The notes under the pieces: generated by a model | The model's input: only the letters and a program-made list of their open reading frames with translations | The model's database searches: none | Told to the model about the DNA's origin: nothing | DNA from: an uncultured Lentisphaeria bacterium | GTDB lineage: Bacteria > Verrucomicrobiota > Lentisphaeria > JABSQK01 > CAJWLW01 | Direction: 5' to 3' | NCBI GenBank assembly: GCA_913042885.1 | Contig: CAJWLW010000167.1 | Location: 1-10,149, forward strand | DNA length: 10,149 nt | Position numbers and translations under genes: made by a program | Shown here: one piece after another, positions 1 to 6,317 of the stretch | How positions within the stretch are numbered: the first letter of the stretch is position 1 | How the letters are laid out: every line of letters starts with the position of its first letter

Positions 1-324
1 GTTTGCACGCGCTGCGGCAACTGCTGCAAGTGGCCGGGGCAAGTCAAGCTCACCGACGCGGACATCGCAGCGATGGCCGAGCATCTGGACATCACCGTCG
101 ACGAGTTCGTCGAGACTCGCACCCGACTGCGTGACGACCGCCAGGGCCTTTCGCTGACTGACAACCAGGACGGTCACTGCGTTTTCTTCGAAGAACCGGA
201 TATCTGTCAAGTCCACGCCGCACGCCCCGAGCAATGCCGCCGATTCCCGACACACTGGAACTTTCCCGGTTTCGAAGCGGAATGCGATGCAATCAAATTG
301 CGGCTGGCAATCACGCGCAAATAA
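1..324 (+). CDS. YkgJ-family cysteine-cluster protein (5' truncated)
   Basis: The reading frame is open from the first base and ends at TAA 322-324, leaving 107 residues; the true start lies upstream of the window. The fragment begins with a C-x2-C-x2-C-C cluster (C2, C5, C8, C9). Further cysteines follow at C60, C69, C79 and C95, and the RPEQCRRFP block (about residues 75-83) is the signature end of the YkgJ/UPF0153 putative zinc- or iron-chelating domain. The family is small, soluble and cytoplasmic, and is thought to bind a metal or Fe-S cluster; its biochemical role is not established. The visible part contains nearly the whole domain, so probably only a few N-terminal residues are missing. 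An internal Met codon at base 73 is a poor start because it would remove the first cysteine cluster. The next gene is convergent. Confidence 0.9.
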   Translation, partial: VCTRCGNCCKWPGQVKLTDADIAAMAEHLDITVDEFVETRTRLRDDRQGLSLTDNQDGHCVFFEEPDICQVHAARPEQCRRFPTHWNFPGFEAECDAIKLRLAITRK

Positions 325-343
325 TGTGACCCGCCACGTTATT
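320..343. terminator. candidate bidirectional terminator hairpin between convergent genes
   Basis: An inverted repeat with 9-base arms (AATAATGTG / CACGTTATT, one T-G wobble) and a 6-base loop sits across the YkgJ stop codon, 17 bases from the stop of the convergent aminotransferase gene. The outer stem is A/T-rich, so either transcript would end the stem in A/U pairs. There is no long T-run after it, so termination efficiency is uncertain; position and symmetry are the main support. Confidence 0.4.
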
Positions 344-360
344 CATCAACCAGATCCCGT

Positions 361-1533
361 TCATCCTGCTCCCAGGACCTTCCGCGTTGCCGTGATGACA
401 TCATCCACGTCCGCATCCGACAGCGCCGCCGAAAGCGGCAGACTGACGGTCTGACGACCAATGCGCCGAGCAGCCGGACAGGCTTCCGGGTGCCAACTGA
501 AACGCTCCTGGTAATACGGGTGCTCAAGGATGCTCAGGTAGTGTACACCGATGCCGATGTTCTCGGCCGTCATGCCGTCGAGAAAGGCATCACGCGAAAT
601 GCCCGCGGCCGCCTCGTCGATCAGCAGGGTGTATAGATGGCAGGCGTGTCGGGTGTCCGCTTCGACTGCTGCCGGGCGGGTGACTGGTACATCTGCCAGT
701 GCCTCCTGGTACCGCGTCCATATCAACTGGCGACGTTGCCAGTTTTCTTCGATGCGCTTGAGCTGGTGAATACCGAGCGCCGCCTGGATATCCATCATGT
801 TGTATTTGAACCCGGCCTCGGCGACGTAGTAATGCCTGTAGCCCTCGTCCGAGAATCGTTTCCAGGCATCCTTGGTCATGCCGTGCAGCGCCAGCATCTT
901 GAGGCGCGCGGCGTAAACTTCGTTGGCAGTCAGGATCATGCCGCCTTCACCGGTGCAAACGTTTTTCGTAACATAGAAGCTAAAGCAGCCGAGCTCGCCA
1001 AAGGTGCCCGCCGGCTGCCCGTGCCAGGTCGTTTCAATGGCATGGGCGCAATCCTCGATCAGCGTCAGGCTATGGCGTTGGCATAGTTGGCAGATCCCGT
1101 CCATGTCGCAGCTGCGACCGGCGAAATGCACGATCAGCACGGCCCGTGTGCGCTCGGTGATCGCCGCTTCGATGGCGGCGGGATCGATATTCATGCTGAC
1201 CGGATCGACGTCCGCCAACACCGGCGTGGCGCCGGCGTGGATGATGGCGTTGACTGTCGCGCAGAAGGTCATCGGCGTGGTGATGACTTCGTCGCCGGGC
1301 GCCAGCCCGACGGTCAGCATACTCAGGTGCAGCGCCGCCGTGCAGGAGCCAACGGCTACTGCGAACTCCGCAGATTTGTACTGCCGGAAATCTTCCTCGA
1401 AACGGGCGACTTTCGGTCCTGTGCCGAGCCAGCCGGAACGCAGGCTGTCGACGACTTCGTCGATCTCCGCTTCGCCGATGACCGGGGCGCCGAACACGAG
1501 AAAATCATCATCCGGTCGGACGGGCGTCGACAT
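361..1533 (-). CDS. DegT/DnrJ/EryC1/StrS (ArnB-like) PLP aminotransferase
   Basis: This 390-residue protein is full length for the DegT/ArnB sugar aminotransferase family (type I fold). These enzymes transfer an amino group, usually from glutamate, onto a keto group of a nucleotide-linked sugar. The N-terminal GWLGTGPKVARFEE block, the phosphate-binding GSCTAALHLS segment (62-71), EDCAHA with D161 for the pyridine nitrogen, and the SFYVTKNVCTGEGG segment with the Schiff-base lysine K190 are all present. The C-terminal half carries the family's HLY...GIGVHY...SLPLSAALSDADVD pattern. The ATG lies one base after the stop of the upstream glycosyltransferase gene, with no clear ribosome binding site, which suggests translational coupling. 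With the ArnC-like partner it probably makes or installs an amino sugar on a lipid carrier. The exact sugar cannot be read from the sequence, and other genes of the ARN pathway (arnA, arnT, arnD) are absent from the window. Confidence 0.92.
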   Translation of the reverse strand: MSTPVRPDDDFLVFGAPVIGEAEIDEVVDSLRSGWLGTGPKVARFEEDFRQYKSAEFAVAVGSCTAALHLSMLTVGLAPGDEVITTPMTFCATVNAIIHAGATPVLADVDPVSMNIDPAAIEAAITERTRAVLIVHFAGRSCDMDGICQLCQRHSLTLIEDCAHAIETTWHGQPAGTFGELGCFSFYVTKNVCTGEGGMILTANEVYAARLKMLALHGMTKDAWKRFSDEGYRHYYVAEAGFKYNMMDIQAALGIHQLKRIEENWQRRQLIWTRYQEALADVPVTRPAAVEADTRHACHLYTLLIDEAAAGISRDAFLDGMTAENIGIGVHYLSILEHPYYQERFSWHPEACPAARRIGRQTVSLPLSAALSDADVDDVITATRKVLGAG

Positions 1534-1534
1534 G

Positions 1535-2464
1535 TTACTTGCGCTCGTAACGCAGGTAGGAAATCTGTTCGGAGATCAGGCCGATGCAGAAGATGATCGC
1601 TGCGGTGATCATCAACAGCGAGGACACTGGCGGGAAGCCCTTATCCAGTACGAACTGCTTGTAGATATACCACAGCAGGCCGGTCATGAAGAGTGCACCG
1701 CTCAACGGCACGAACACCCGCAGCGGCGCGAAAAAAACGCCGATCCGCAGGATGATCATGAAAAAACGCGTACCGTCGACGACCAGATTGATCTTGCTCC
1801 TGCCGATACGTCGATTCACTTCGATCGGGATATAGGTCAGACTGTAACCGGCGCGGATGACTGCCAGCGTCAGGGTCGATGGATAAGAGAAAGTGTTCGG
1901 CAACAGATACACGAAGCTCTTGGCGACTTCGGCCCGTACCAGCCGGTAGCCGGAAGTCAGGTCGTCGATCGAATGGTTGCAAACGTACGCCGCGAACCGA
2001 TTATACAAGCGATTGGCTATGTTGCGGTGGACCGCGGAGTTCGCAGGATTGGACCGGGCACCGACGACCATGTCGTAGCGGTCTGCGAGCTCGAGAAAGC
2101 GCGGAATGTCGCTCGGCAGATGTTGACCGTCGGCGTCCATCAACAGGATGTAGTTGCCGCGTGCCTGGCGGATGCCGGTCTTCACGGCGGCGCCGTTGCC
2201 GATGTTATACGGATGCTGCACCATTCGCACGGCGGGATTGTCGATGTTTTCGATGCATGCGGCGGAGGCATCCACCGAGCCGTCGTCGACCAGGACGATC
2301 TCGTAGGTCATCCTCTGCGACGTCAACTGCTCGACAATGTCGCGAACCGTGTCGGCAACCGCGTCTTCTTCATTGTAGACGGGCAGCACGACGGACAGTT
2401 CGGGATTGGGCGATTCGTCGTTCGCGTGCGTAGTGTCGACAGGTTGGTTCATGGTGTCTGGCAT
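1535..2464 (-). CDS. family 2 glycosyltransferase, polyprenyl-phosphate type (ArnC/GtrB/DPM1-like)
   Basis: This 309-residue GT-A glycosyltransferase starts its catalytic domain with SVVLPVYNEEDAV (24-36). It has the nucleotide-binding VDDGS (59-63), the metal-binding DADGQH (110-115) and an RRIGRSKIN segment (218-226) typical of the DPM1/ArnC/GtrB group. Two hydrophobic membrane segments follow, at about 234-268 (a helical pair or one long hairpin) and 282-304, then a short basic tail. Relatives move a sugar from a nucleotide donor to undecaprenyl or dolichyl phosphate on the cytoplasmic face of the membrane. It is the first gene of a two-gene unit with the aminotransferase. The first ATG (2464) is used here; an alternative Met four codons downstream (2452) cannot be excluded, and neither has a strong ribosome binding site. 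The donor sugar is unknown. Confidence 0.92.
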   Translation of the reverse strand: MPDTMNQPVDTTHANDESPNPELSVVLPVYNEEDAVADTVRDIVEQLTSQRMTYEIVLVDDGSVDASAACIENIDNPAVRMVQHPYNIGNGAAVKTGIRQARGNYILLMDADGQHLPSDIPRFLELADRYDMVVGARSNPANSAVHRNIANRLYNRFAAYVCNHSIDDLTSGYRLVRAEVAKSFVYLLPNTFSYPSTLTLAVIRAGYSLTYIPIEVNRRIGRSKINLVVDGTRFFMIILRIGVFFAPLRVFVPLSGALFMTGLLWYIYKQFVLDKGFPPVSSLLMITAAIIFCIGLISEQISYLRYERK

Positions 2465-2478
2465 GGTAATGGGTAATC

Positions 2479-2530
2479 TACTCTGTGTTGACGCGGTTGC
2501 TCACAACCGTATTTTAGTTGCAGTAGAGTA
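2479..2530. repeat. nested inverted repeats in the divergent intergenic region
   Basis: An outer pair of six-base arms, TACTCT (2479-2484) and AGAGTA (2525-2530), encloses the inner CGGTTG/CAACCG dyad (2494-2509). The two dyads are nearly but not exactly concentric (centres about three bases apart). This could be a compound operator or simply coincidence for the outer pair; the inner pair is better supported because it exactly fills the promoter spacer. Confidence 0.4.
2488..2515 (+). promoter_or_regulatory. sigma70-like promoter with dyad operator in the spacer
   Basis: A TTGACG -35 hexamer (2488-2493) and a TATTTT -10 hexamer (2510-2515) are separated by 16 bases. The whole spacer is a perfect inverted repeat, CGGTTG-CTCA-CAACCG (2494-2509). 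Transcription would start near 2522 and give a leader of about 145 bases before the alcohol dehydrogenase start at 2667. On the minus strand the -10 region reads TAAAAT, a good -10 hexamer for the divergent glycosyltransferase gene, though I see no convincing -35 for it. A regulator bound to the dyad would occlude RNA polymerase in the forward direction. Promoter assignment is by eye. Confidence 0.5.
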
Positions 2531-2611
2531 ATGCCCCTGTGATTGTCATTTACGGCGTTTACCAAGGACGGCGCAATCACGAGCATGGAGGTCGCGGAAC
2601 ATTCGCTGCCC

Positions 2612-2632
2612 CCTAAAACCTGAAACCTGTCG
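2612..2632 (+). repeat. short CCT-phased heptamer run upstream of the alcohol dehydrogenase
   Basis: Three consecutive seven-base units, CCTAAAA, CCTGAAA and CCTGTCG, stand in phase 34 bases before the alcohol dehydrogenase start. They share the CCT head and seven-base period of the longer array at 6318-6359, and have the same orientation relative to the downstream gene. Three units are few, so the link depends on the longer array. Confidence 0.45.
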
Positions 2633-2666
2633 CAGCCCCTGAGTCTGCCGAAGGGAACACTTCTTC

Positions 2667-3845
2667 ATGATGAATTACGATTTACTGGTACCGGCCCGGA
2701 CCGTTTTTGGCTGGGGTCGACTCGACGAGCTCGGAGCACTGGCACGGACGCAAGGCACGAAAGCTTTTGTCATAAGTGGCTCCCGGCAGTTCGCTGCCAA
2801 TGGCACTTTGCGGCGGATCGATGAACTGCTTGCTGCTGCGGGCGTGGAAAGCGTACAGATCGGATCGATCCACCATGAGCCCTGTATTGACGACGTCGAT
2901 GACATGACGATCAGCATCCATCGCCAGCTCACGGCGGAGTCGCTGGTCATCGGCATCGGCGGCGGCGCCGCGCTCGACCTTGCCAAGGCAGTGAGTGCGA
3001 CCGCCGCCAATCCGCATCTGGACAGCGTCAAGGACGCGCTCGAAGGCGTCGGCAAAGGCCTGACCCTCGAGCAGCCGCCCCTGCCGGTACTGGCGATCCC
3101 GACGACGTCCGGTACCGGCTCGGAAGCAACGAAAAACGCAGTGATCTCGTCAAACCCCGGTGACGACCAGCCGTTCAAGAAGAGCCTGCGCTCCGATTTG
3201 ATGGTGCCGAAAGCAGTACTGGTCGATCCGGAACTCAGCGTTAGCGTGCCGGCCGATGTCACGGCGCGTACCGGCATGGATGCAATCACGCAGTTGATTG
3301 AGTCCTGGATTTCCTGTCGCGCCAAACCGGTTACGTCGGCACTGGCCCGCCACGGACTGGAGCTGGCGATTCCGATGATCGAGCGCGCCGTGGAAGACGG
3401 CAGCGACCGCGAAGCGAGAGAGGCGATGGCGCACGCGGCGTATCTTTCCGGTATCTGCCTGGCCAATGCCGGTCTCGGCATGGCGCATGGTGTGGCGCCG
3501 GCACTCGGTATCCTCCTGGGCGTACCACACGGTCTAGCCTGTGCTGTCATGCTGCCGGCAGCGCTTGCGGCGAATTGCGAAGTCCGTAAACCTGAAATTG
3601 CCGAGGTTGGTCGGCTTTTCAGCGGTGACAGCGACTTGTCGGATACCGAGGCAGCGACTGGATGCGCCGATCTCGTTCGGGCGTTGAACGCGCGGCTGGG
3701 GCTGCCGTCCAGATTGTCGGTGCTGGGCGTCACCGCAGCGCTGATACCGGCTGTGGTAAAGGGCTCACGGGGTAACAGCATGAATGGCAATCCCCGCCCG
3801 ATCGAAAATAATGAGTTGTCGGCGATCCTCGAAAGCATGCTGTAG
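2667..3845 (+). CDS. iron-containing alcohol dehydrogenase (group III), variant metal site
   Basis: This 392-residue protein matches the usual length of Fe-dependent group III alcohol dehydrogenases (PF00465), cytoplasmic enzymes that interconvert alcohols and aldehydes with NAD(P). The dinucleotide-binding domain shows GIGGGAALDLAKA (96-108) and PTTSGTGSEATKNAVI (145-160). The all-helical metal-binding domain shows DPELSVSVPADVTARTGMDA (187-206) and ends with an SMNGNPRP segment (371-378). In the FucO pattern the metal ligands are D, H, H, H. Here D205, H274 and H288 align with three of them, but the ligand in THAIE is Gln (Q209), and the second His of the HxxxH pair is Pro (P278). I recall a recognisable Fe-ADH branch with TQLIE and HGxAxPLG, so this is probably a subfamily trait, not damage. 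An AAGGGA ribosome binding site lies about 10 bases before the first of two adjacent ATGs. It is a single gene, divergent from the glycosyltransferase. Substrate unknown. Confidence 0.93.
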   Translation: MMNYDLLVPARTVFGWGRLDELGALARTQGTKAFVISGSRQFAANGTLRRIDELLAAAGVESVQIGSIHHEPCIDDVDDMTISIHRQLTAESLVIGIGGGAALDLAKAVSATAANPHLDSVKDALEGVGKGLTLEQPPLPVLAIPTTSGTGSEATKNAVISSNPGDDQPFKKSLRSDLMVPKAVLVDPELSVSVPADVTARTGMDAITQLIESWISCRAKPVTSALARHGLELAIPMIERAVEDGSDREAREAMAHAAYLSGICLANAGLGMAHGVAPALGILLGVPHGLACAVMLPAALAANCEVRKPEIAEVGRLFSGDSDLSDTEAATGCADLVRALNARLGLPSRLSVLGVTAALIPAVVKGSRGNSMNGNPRPIENNELSAILESML

Positions 3846-3884
3846 GCAGGAGAGGGACAGTGACACTGAGACGACCGCAAACAT

Positions 3885-4019
3885 GTGGACTATCGTGATC
3901 CCCACTCGCAGAGGCGGTACAGAGCCGCGGTCGGCTTTACGACACTGAACGCGTTCGCCGGCGACCTGGGCGGCGCAGCTCCAATCCAGTATTGCCCTGA
4001 AACGAAGTTGCGCAAGTAA
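3885..4019 (+). CDS. doubtful small ORF in the convergent gap
   Basis: A GTG-started frame of 44 codons ends at TAA 4017-4019. It has a basic start (DYRDPHSQRRYR), a middle AAVGFTTLNAFAGDLGGAAP with mostly G/C third bases, and one Cys near the end. I do not recognise it. There is no clear ribosome binding site and no support beyond codon-like base use. It lies 39 bases after the alcohol dehydrogenase stop and 9 bases before the convergent amidohydrolase stop. It may be a remnant of a lost gene or chance. I see no convincing terminator in this gap. Confidence 0.15.
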   Translation: MDYRDPHSQRRYRAAVGFTTLNAFAGDLGGAAPIQYCPETKLRK

Positions 4020-4028
4020 GCAATAGGC

Positions 4029-4868
4029 TCAGCCGACGGCTTGCAGCAGGTTCAGCAGGTTCTCGCCAGTGATGCGTTCAATATCTGCGGTGTCGAGGAA
4101 TGGCATGTGGCCGAAGACACCCAACGTCTGCGGATAACTGAGCCAGTCGAGGCAGGGGCTGAAGTCGGAGGCCCACAGCAGACGGTCGGTGGTGTACGAG
4201 TCGACGAGTGCCTGCACATAAGGCCAGGCGGCCCGGTGCGGATAATCGTGGCCGGGATCGGTGGCGGCATAAAACCCGCTGAGCTTGACGTGGACGCCAG
4301 CGAAAGCAGCCAGGTCGAGTACCGGCTGCATGGCTGCCCGCGCCGCCTCCTCTGGTACCGGCAGCGCCACCTTCGGCGGCAGGCCCAGGTGCGATATCAA
4401 CACACGCAACTGCGGAAACTGCCCGAGGATCGGTTGCCAGGCGCCCCAGTCATCGCCTTTCGAATTGACGCTGATCAGCCAATTGTGATGTTCCAGCCAG
4501 TCCCAGCACTCGGTCGGTATTGCAGCCAGGGCCGCCGTGTTTTCGTCGCCGAAGGCATAGAGACTGACGCCGCAGAATTTCTGACTGTGCCACGCCGTCA
4601 GGCTGTCGACCGACATGGCCTGCGTGAAGTCATGGTGTGCGACCGGGAATAACCAGTCGTGCCTGCCGTTGATGGCGGCCAGGAATTCGTTGTTGCAGCG
4701 GGAGTCCTTGTCCTGGTAGCCGACAACCAACGCCGCCTGCAGCTTGTGTTCCTGCACCAGCGAATCGAAGCAGGCCGGTTCGTCGACAGTAACGCCGGGA
4801 CGAGCGGTGAATGAACCGGCATACCCGCGCTCGAAAAGATGAATATGGGCGTCGGCTAATTCAGGCAT
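4029..4868 (-). CDS. TIM-barrel metal-dependent amidohydrolase (PF04909/COG3618-like)
   Basis: This 279-residue protein has the amidohydrolase_2 pattern. DAHIHLF at 6-12 gives the HxH metal pair (H8, H10) on the first beta strand. LISHLGLPP around H160 supplies a third metal His, and LLWASDFSP near the C-terminus carries the catalytic aspartate D235. The end, ADIERITGENLLNLL, matches the family's terminal helix. Members hydrolyse lactones (for example fucono- and other sugar lactones), amides or esters, or decarboxylate; the length fits the COG3618 group. No signal peptide is seen, so it is cytoplasmic. It is the last gene of the four-gene minus-strand series, 32 bases after the RidA gene, so co-transcription is likely. 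A weak GGTGA lies just before the ATG, within a short TTCAC-C-GTGAA dyad. Lactonase activity is an inference from fold and neighbours. Confidence 0.85.
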   Translation of the reverse strand: MPELADAHIHLFERGYAGSFTARPGVTVDEPACFDSLVQEHKLQAALVVGYQDKDSRCNNEFLAAINGRHDWLFPVAHHDFTQAMSVDSLTAWHSQKFCGVSLYAFGDENTAALAAIPTECWDWLEHHNWLISVNSKGDDWGAWQPILGQFPQLRVLISHLGLPPKVALPVPEEAARAAMQPVLDLAAFAGVHVKLSGFYAATDPGHDYPHRAAWPYVQALVDSYTTDRLLWASDFSPCLDWLSYPQTLGVFGHMPFLDTADIERITGENLLNLLQAVG

Positions 4869-4900
4869 TATTCACCGTGAAGGTGACAGGGTCAACAGGC

Positions 4901-5341
4901 TCATGATTTGATTTCGAAAATCGCTTCGATCTCGACAGCAACGCCGGTCGGCAACTGTGCGAAGCCGATGGCGGAACGGGCGTGATGGCCGTCGTCCCCT
5001 TCAAAAATCTTGTGTAACAGATCCGATGCACCGTTGATCACCAGGTGCTGCTCGATGAAATCGAGGGTCGAGTTGACACAACCGAGCAACTTGACAACCC
5101 GCAGATTGTCGAGCGATCCGACTTCCTGGTGGACGGACTGCAGGATCCACACAATGGCCTCTCGCGCGGCCTCGTAGCCTTGCTCCACGGAGACGTCGTC
5201 GCCGAGCTTGCCCTTGATGTTCGAGACGTGGCCGGAGGTCATGATCAAGTTGCCGGAGCGTGCGGCCATATTGAGATAGGCCTTTTCAGCGTTGTCCGGA
5301 AATTCGACGCCTAGTTCCTGCGCGCGTGCATCTGCTCCCAT
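4901..5341 (-). CDS. RidA/YjgF/UK114-family protein (cd02199-like)
   Basis: This 146-residue protein belongs to the longer RidA branch, whose usual length is about 150. It shows MAARSGNLIMTSGHVSNIKGKLG (25-47), EQGYEAAREAI (53-63), RVVKLLGCVNSTLDF (81-95) and the C-terminal HHARSAIGFAQLPTGVAVEIEAIFEI (119-144). R122 corresponds to the arginine that binds the substrate carboxylate in RidA. Canonical RidA hydrolyses reactive 2-aminoacrylate-type enamines/imines made by PLP enzymes; activity in this branch is less certain. It is soluble and probably trimeric by family. A strong ribosome binding site, GAAGGAAG, lies six bases before the ATG. It sits between the dioxygenase and amidohydrolase genes, suggesting it removes an unstable nitrogen-containing intermediate of the same pathway or takes part directly. 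Confidence 0.93.
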   Translation of the reverse strand: MGADARAQELGVEFPDNAEKAYLNMAARSGNLIMTSGHVSNIKGKLGDDVSVEQGYEAAREAIVWILQSVHQEVGSLDNLRVVKLLGCVNSTLDFIEQHLVINGASDLLHKIFEGDDGHHARSAIGFAQLPTGVAVEIEAIFEIKS

Positions 5342-5347
5342 GAGATT

Positions 5348-5355
5348 CTTCCTTC
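5348..5355 (-). promoter_or_regulatory. strong ribosome binding site of the RidA gene
   Basis: The minus strand reads GAAGGAAG, six bases before the ATG at 5341. It fixes the start of the RidA gene and contrasts with the lack of any such site at the first ATG of the dioxygenase gene upstream. Confidence 0.7.
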
Positions 5356-5405
5356 TGTTGGCTGGTTTTGGTATCGTGAGAAACGTGGTTAATGCAATAA
5401 CGTGT

Positions 5406-5415
5406 CACCGCGGTG
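5406..5415. repeat. 10-base perfect palindrome CACCGCGGTG
   Basis: A perfect 10-base palindrome in the 118-base gap between the dioxygenase stop and the RidA start. It could be an operator half of a RidA promoter or part of an mRNA hairpin. I see no convincing -35/-10 pair beside it, and palindromes of this size do occur by chance. Confidence 0.25.
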
Positions 5416-5459
5416 GCTCCTTGCAACCTGTTTTCGGATCCGTTCTGCATGGATAGCAG

Positions 5460-6317
5460 TCAATCGTCCCAACGGCTGGGGTTGATTCCGGGGGCCTCGC
5501 GTTCCATGTTCGGGGGCTTGTGCGGCTGCTCCCATTGTGCCTCCGTCGTGTTCAGGCTCTTGAGGAAAGGTTTGGCGATGTCCGGGGCGTTGGCTACGAG
5601 GTCCGGATCCCATTCTTCGATCGTCCCTGCCGGTCCGGCCCAGTCGGGGCGGTATCCGAACTGCAGCAGTTCTCGGGCACTGTCGTCACGGTTCGGATGG
5701 CTGCCGTGCATCAACAGCGACGGCACGATGACTGCCGTGCCGGCAGGTACCGTCAGGGTGATCTCTTCCGGGTGTGAGATGTAACGGCGATAAGGGCTCG
5801 ACTCGGCGTGGAAGGAAATGTGGCTGCGCTGGATGAGGCGGAAAGGCGCCCGGTCCGCCGTCAGGTCGTCGAGGTAGTACAAAACCCGCAGCAACCGCGG
5901 GCAGGTGCCTTCATACCCGAACAGGTCGGAGCCATGCGGCTGGCCGTCGGTATGAATCGAAATACCAGGACACCCTGGCAGTGACCGCTGGAAAAAACCA
6001 CGGGTAAACATGATATCGGGGCCCATGACATGCTTGAGAAACTCGATCATCGGCGGGTAGCCGATCAACTCCGCGGCGACGCGGCTGTACCATTGCGGCT
6101 GGACGGTGGAGCGGGTCTGGCATTCGCTGTAGCTGGTATGCGTCATCTCGATGTCGGCCAGCTCGGCCTTGATCTTTGCGATCAGGTCCGGCGGCAGGAT
6201 TTCCGGGAGGACAACGAAGCCTTCCACTTCGAGATGACGAACCAGTTGCGGCCTGGTGAATGTCGTGAAATCCATCCGGCAGAGGGTCATGAAATCGACT
6301 TCTTCGTGATCAGTCAT
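5460..6317 (-). CDS. phytanoyl-CoA dioxygenase (PhyH) family Fe(II)/2-oxoglutarate oxygenase
   Basis: This 285-residue protein is a full-length PhyH-type non-haem iron oxygenase. The N-terminal helix region (22-60) has the typical EGFVVLPEILPPDLIAKIK segment. The iron triad is H122 and D124 (SIHTDGQ) plus H204 in LLMHGSHPNRDDSAREL, and R215 in the same segment would bind 2-oxoglutarate. LRVLYYLDDLT (143-153) and the VPAGTAVIVPS strand (190-200) also fit the family. It would hydroxylate a small molecule while oxidising 2-oxoglutarate to succinate; the family covers acyl-CoAs, ectoine, phosphonates and many natural products, so the substrate is open. The coordinates use the first ATG, which directly abuts a heptamer repeat array and has no Shine-Dalgarno sequence. 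Met10 (ATG at 6288-6290), preceded by GAAGAAG, is a credible alternative start that keeps the whole domain. The RidA gene follows after 118 bases. Confidence 0.9.
   Translation of the reverse strand: MTDHEEVDFMTLCRMDFTTFTRPQLVRHLEVEGFVVLPEILPPDLIAKIKAELADIEMTHTSYSECQTRSTVQPQWYSRVAAELIGYPPMIEFLKHVMGPDIMFTRGFFQRSLPGCPGISIHTDGQPHGSDLFGYEGTCPRLLRVLYYLDDLTADRAPFRLIQRSHISFHAESSPYRRYISHPEEITLTVPAGTAVIVPSLLMHGSHPNRDDSARELLQFGYRPDWAGPAGTIEEWDPDLVANAPDIAKPFLKSLNTTEAQWEQPHKPPNMEREAPGINPSRWDD

Noticed and set aside
1004..2476. A long open frame (about 490 codons) on the plus strand opposite the aminotransferase and glycosyltransferase genes.
   Set aside because: It runs antisense to two well-supported genes, shows no domain, and is the kind of long shadow frame common in GC-rich DNA.
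2584..2622. A 12-codon upstream reading frame (MEVAEHSLPPKT) in the alcohol dehydrogenase leader, as a possible regulatory leader peptide.
   Set aside because: It has no ribosome binding site, no run of regulatory codons and no attenuator hairpin with a T-run after it.
2675..3880. A roughly 400-codon open frame on the minus strand opposite the alcohol dehydrogenase.
   Set aside because: Its translation is low-complexity (Ser/Ala/Pro/Arg-rich) with no motif, while the plus-strand frame encodes a complete Fe-ADH.
5341..5459. A minus-strand frame starting MQNGSENRLQ in the gap before the RidA gene, running into it out of frame.
   Set aside because: It has no ribosome binding site, overlaps the RidA start in another frame, and its composition is not protein-like.
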